DNA of 64,000 nucleotides from Saccharospirillum sp. (GTDB lineage Bacteria > Pseudomonadota > Gammaproteobacteria > Pseudomonadales > Natronospirillaceae): NCBI GenBank assembly GCA_022565595.1, contig JAIUML010000018.1, positions 1 to 64,000 on the forward strand, written 5' to 3'. Of this stretch, positions 61,390 through 64,000 are shown piece by piece. A model generated the notes under the pieces. That model saw only the letters and a program-made list of their open reading frames with translations, did not search any database and was not told where the DNA came from. Each line of letters opens with the position of its first letter. Positions within the stretch are counted from its first letter, which is position 1. A program made the translations under genes and the position numbers.

Positions 61390-61504
61390 GGTCGACAGTG
61401 GTCCGCAGAGGCTACCGGGTACGCTCCCTGACTGGGCCTACCCGGTGGCGTCAGCGGACCAATGTCGAAAGGACCAGCGGCCTCTGCGGACCAAAGTCGA
61501 AAGG
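61390..61504 (-). repeat. Complex inverted/direct repeat, related to the GGA-loop repeat family end
   Basis: GGTCCGCAGAGGC (61400-61412) pairs with GCCTCTGCGGACC (61480-61492), and ACCGGGTA (61414) pairs with TACCCGGT (61439). A 20-nt unit GCGGACCAATGTCGAAAGGA (61454) recurs as GCGGACCAAAGTCGAAAGG (61486) and, inverted, at 61392. The minus strand GGTAGCC-TCTGCGGACC matches the 3' flank of repeat copy 3. It lies between convergent genes. Confidence 0.65.
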
Positions 61505-61526
61505 CTCAACCTTGGGATTTGACTCC

Positions 61527-61748
61527 CTAAGCCGACCACTCTATACGCCAGTTCTGATCGCGGACATAGGTGTTGAGGTCTTCGATGGTGGGTACCCAAT
61601 CGCTCAGCATGACTTCTGACTGGCGATCGGGTTTGCGGTAGACGACAATGCAGAAGCCGTCGCCGTCCGGGTCTTCACTGATGTGACAGTGACCGCGAAA
61701 GTGATTGCCTTCGAGTATTTCACCGAAGGTATTCAGGCGCACCAGCAT
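61527..61748 (-). CDS. Small conserved-looking protein, unknown function
   Basis: This protein has 73 residues with no signal or membrane segment. It contains 'GHCHISEDPDGDGFCIVVYRK', and the sequence has a beta-rich look. It starts 3 nt after the pterin dehydratase stop and so belongs to the same operon. I do not recognise a family. Confidence 0.6.
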   Translation of the reverse strand: MLVRLNTFGEILEGNHFRGHCHISEDPDGDGFCIVVYRKPDRQSEVMLSDWVPTIEDLNTYVRDQNWRIEWSA

Positions 61749-61751
61749 GGG

Positions 61752-62066
61752 TCAGGCCGACTTCGCCAGTCTGAGTTTTTCGATGCCGGCCGCGAGGTCG
61801 AAATCCTTGTACGACAGGCCACCGACATCGTGTGTGGTGAGCTGGATTTTGACCTTGTTGTAAACATTGAACCACTCCGGGTGGTGAACTTTCTTTTCCG
61901 CCAGAATGGCGACCTGAGTCATGAAGCCGAAAGCCTCGATGAAGTTCTTGAACTTGAACTCCCTGGTCAGCTTCTCGTCTTCCAGCGACCATGATTGGTC
62001 CAGACTCTGGTTCAGTTCGGCCATTGCCGATTCTATTTGGGCGGTGTCGTAACGCTTCAGTTCCAT
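61752..62066 (-). CDS. phhB: 4a-hydroxytetrahydrobiopterin dehydratase (PCD/DCoH family)
   Basis: This small cytosolic enzyme (104 residues) shows the PCD motif '[36 protein letters not shown]', with the paired His and the late His/Asp of the active site. It dehydrates the pterin-4a-carbinolamine made by aromatic amino acid hydroxylases. No phhA is nearby. It is in an operon with a DUF2237 gene upstream (14 nt) and a 73-residue ORF downstream. Confidence 0.92.
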   Translation of the reverse strand: MELKRYDTAQIESAMAELNQSLDQSWSLEDEKLTREFKFKNFIEAFGFMTQVAILAEKKVHHPEWFNVYNKVKIQLTTHDVGGLSYKDFDLAAGIEKLRLAKSA

Positions 62067-62080
62067 GGGGGTCTCCCTGG

Positions 62081-62464
62081 TTAATTCATGTCTGCAGCAT
62101 GAGGCTTGAGAATGGATAACTCAATGATCTCCAGTGCCGCCTGATGAGTGCGAGTAAGATGCACTCTTGGGGCTGCGTCGTGCTTCCAGGCCTCGAGCCA
62201 GCGTGCCGCGCACAGGCACCACCGATCACCCGGACGTAAACCCGGGAAGCCCCACTCTGGGTGTGGGGTGGAAAGATCGTTGCCCTGGGCTTTGGAAAAA
62301 GCCAGAAACTCGGTGGTCATTTCCGCGCAGACGGTGTGAGAGCCCAGATCCTGCGCATTGGTGTTGCAACAACCATCACGAAAAAAACCGGTCAGCGGGT
62401 CTTCGCTGCAAGGCAGCAAAGGTTCGCCAAAGACGTTGACCGATGGGAATTGTTCATCGCTCAT
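62081..62464 (-). CDS. DUF2237-family protein
   Basis: This cytosolic protein has 127 residues. It is recognised by '[26 protein letters not shown]' territory, '[27 protein letters not shown]' and '[20 protein letters not shown]', the diagnostic strings of DUF2237 with its conserved Cys residues. Function unknown. First gene of the phhB operon. Confidence 0.88.
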   Translation of the reverse strand: MSDEQFPSVNVFGEPLLPCSEDPLTGFFRDGCCNTNAQDLGSHTVCAEMTTEFLAFSKAQGNDLSTPHPEWGFPGLRPGDRWCLCAARWLEAWKHDAAPRVHLTRTHQAALEIIELSILKPHAADMN

Positions 62465-62640
62465 GGGTGGGCCTGTTACCAGAAAAGGTGAACCTGAAGG
62501 GTAATGGATTCAGCGCCTGAGCGGTAGGGGGCATCGGTTTTCGCGTGCTTGCAAAACGAACATCGTTCAAAGACACTGGGTAACCTACCCGGAAGTCCGG
62601 TTTCCGGGGCGTCACGTACAAAAGGAGTTGAGGAGACGTT

Positions 62641-63543
62641 ATGCTAGACAGACTGAAAGACTACAGCATCATCTATTCGTTCGACCGTTCGGGTTATCAG
62701 CGCCATGCTCGGCATTTTGACAACATCGATGAGCAGTACATTCGTGGCCGACGATTTCTGATTACTGGTGGTACCAGTGGCATTGGCGCTGCTCTGGCAG
62801 AACGCCTGACAAATCAGGGGGCCTCCGTCGTTGTTACCGGTCGAGACGCCAGCAAGTTTGAACAATCCGGTCTGGAACAGGCGTCGATTGATTTCCTGAA
62901 GCTCGATATGGCTGATTTCAGCGCCTTGATGAACGAGCCCTTCGGTCAGTTCGATGGCCTGGTATGCAACGCCGGCGGCATGCCCAACAATCTGAAGCTG
63001 ATCAATGATGAATACGATCTGATTTTTGCGTCCCAGGTGGTCGGCCATTATCTGCTGATTCGGCGCTTTATTGAACAGGGGTTGTTGCCTGATGGGGCGC
63101 CCATCCACATAACCTCCAGCGGCGGCATGTATATGCAGAAGCTCGACCTGGATGACCTCTGTTGGCAGGAAGCCCCTTACGACAAGGTTAAATCCTATGC
63201 CAATGCGAAACGCGCCCAGGTGATACTCAACCAGGCGCTGCCCAACCGATATCCGGGATACCGTTTCTCCTGTTCACACCCCGGTTGGGTGGGGACTGAT
63301 GCCTTGCGTGAAGCCTTGCCGGGTTTTACTGGTCGCCTTGAAAAACGCTTGCGCACCAATGATGAAGGAGCCGACACCATTCACTGGTGCCTGGCGCAAG
63401 GAGCCTCACTTCCCAATGGTGAATTCTGGTTTGATCGGGCCCCGCGCAAGGTCTACCCCTTTTTCTGGACGCGGGAATCCGACACGACAAGGGCACGACT
63501 GCTGGCCTTGTGTGAGACGGCATGGGCTGAACAGATCGCCTGA
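62641..63543 (+). CDS. Short-chain dehydrogenase/reductase
   Basis: This NAD(P)-binding oxidoreductase (300 residues) has an N-terminal extension of about 35 residues ('YSIIYSFDRSGYQRHARHF') before 'LITGGTSGIGAALAERL'. It then has 'VCNAGGMPNN', Ser in 'ITSSGGMYMQ' and Tyr-Lys-type 'YANAKRAQVIL', followed by 'SCSHPGWVGTDAL'. The extended front and 'MYMQKLDLDDL' resemble the DHRS12-like group. Substrate unknown. It has a good ribosome site (AAGGAG) upstream. Confidence 0.88.
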   Translation: MLDRLKDYSIIYSFDRSGYQRHARHFDNIDEQYIRGRRFLITGGTSGIGAALAERLTNQGASVVVTGRDASKFEQSGLEQASIDFLKLDMADFSALMNEPFGQFDGLVCNAGGMPNNLKLINDEYDLIFASQVVGHYLLIRRFIEQGLLPDGAPIHITSSGGMYMQKLDLDDLCWQEAPYDKVKSYANAKRAQVILNQALPNRYPGYRFSCSHPGWVGTDALREALPGFTGRLEKRLRTNDEGADTIHWCLAQGASLPNGEFWFDRAPRKVYPFFWTRESDTTRARLLALCETAWAEQIA

Positions 63544-63582
63544 CAGTCTGTTCTTCTCGGTTTCTTGGCAGAATCGGAGGTA

Positions 63583-64000
63583 TCAGGGCGCTCCGGGTCT
63601 GTACCAGAGGCTGTCGTCGTCCAGTGGCGTTGCCTCTGGCAAGAGGTGGTTGTCTAACTCGATCACGCGTCGCCGATCCAGTTGCGCACGCTCAATACTG
63701 TTGCCGTTATAGCGCCAGAAAATCTCATCGAAGGTGCCGTCGGCGATCAGCCGCCGCAGGCCGGTTTCCAGCCGCTCCGCCAGCAAGTCGTCGTCCTTGT
63801 GGACAAAAAAGTAGTAGGGCCAGGGGTAATAGAGAAGCAGGTTGGACTCTATGGCCAGGCCGGGTATCTCGTCTCTGCGCGTTTCGTATTCCTGAAAAAT
63901 TTCACCCACACCACGTGGAAAATAATCGGCCCGGCCCGTTGTGATCATGTAAAACAGGCTTTCGTAGGGGGCTGTTTGCACCGTGATGTCGTTTTCCTCA
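63583..64000 (-). CDS. Solute-binding-protein-like (family 3) C-terminal part, cut by the window end
   Basis: The open frame continues past base 64000, so only the last 139 residues are seen. 'YESLFYMITTGRADYFPRGVGEIF', 'YYFFVHKDD' and 'LERLIADGTFDEIFWRYNGNSI'-like text match the C-terminal lobe of family-3 periplasmic binding proteins, which end in such a 'G.f..if..y' helix. It is convergent with the SDR gene, 39 nt apart. Confidence 0.75.
   Translation of the reverse strand, partial: EENDITVQTAPYESLFYMITTGRADYFPRGVGEIFQEYETRRDEIPGLAIESNLLLYYPWPYYFFVHKDDDLLAERLETGLRRLIADGTFDEIFWRYNGNSIERAQLDRRRVIELDNHLLPEATPLDDDSLWYRPGAP

Overview
The window looks like chromosomal DNA of a marine-type gammaproteobacterium (an Oceanospirillales/Saccharospirillaceae-like host is my guess). 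The basis is moderately GC-rich coding DNA, a TRAP transporter, LigAB, a cyanide-insensitive-type cytochrome bd, a PuuR-type polyamine regulator, SoxR, and enteric/pseudomonad-style FNR and SoxR sites. No rRNA, tRNA, CRISPR array, transposase or phage gene was seen. Genes are dense, and most are arranged in co-directional operons.

Layout. (1) 1-5281, plus strand: the end of a sugar-type ABC importer operon (two permeases, the first lacking its N-terminus, and a double ATPase), then an M24/creatinase-fold hydrolase that lacks one metal ligand and an FmdB-like protein without ribbon cysteines but with a Cys/His/Gly tail, closed by a strong terminator. (2) 5280-12569, minus strand: a complete CoA-dependent side-chain beta-oxidation module for phenylpropanoids (hydratase, thiolase, SDR dehydrogenase, acyl-CoA dehydrogenase, feruloyl-CoA synthetase, 4-hydroxybenzoyl-CoA-type thioesterase). 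It diverges from a TRAP transporter plus MarR regulator (12815-16376) and is followed by ligAB ring-cleavage genes (16480-17669), which sit behind a perfect FNR/ANR box. Together these could take feruloyl/coumaroyl-type compounds in, shorten the side chain and open the ring; no O-demethylase is present. (3) 17863-19759: small or unassigned genes. (4) 19790-35286: a polyamine/beta-alanine region: puuR, two PuuB-type oxidases, a puuC-type aldehyde dehydrogenase, omega-amino acid:pyruvate aminotransferase and mmsA. It includes a very unusual peptide-type ABC importer (21820-28564).

The importer is the main discovery candidate. Its substrate-binding protein appears circularly permuted: the usual C-terminal segment is placed directly after the signal peptide, ahead of the usual N-terminal domain. 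Its DppC-type permease carries about 300 extra residues, with seven propeller-like repeats, inserted on the periplasmic side after TM1. The two ATPases are fused. A second discovery candidate is a family of intergenic elements (five full copies plus fragments): a conserved core with two small hairpins, nearly all showing GGA in the loop, enclosed by long outer stems whose sequence differs between copies. Three copies lie about 50 nt upstream of fcs, mmsA and puuB in sense orientation. That architecture resembles CsrA/RsmA targets.

(5) 35291-49212: TetR/hydrolase pair, SoxR with two SoxR-type 19-bp-spacer promoters, two surface lipoproteins, a YaiI-family protein, a diguanylate cyclase, a CBS protein, MFS and DMT transporters, and a two-component system. 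(6) 49539-55986: TauE/SafE-like protein and cydABDC, the latter behind an FNR-like box. (7) 56248-64000: 1-Cys peroxiredoxin, lacZ with LacI-type operators, an SLT-like protein, a pterin dehydratase operon, an SDR, and a solute-binding protein cut by the window edge.
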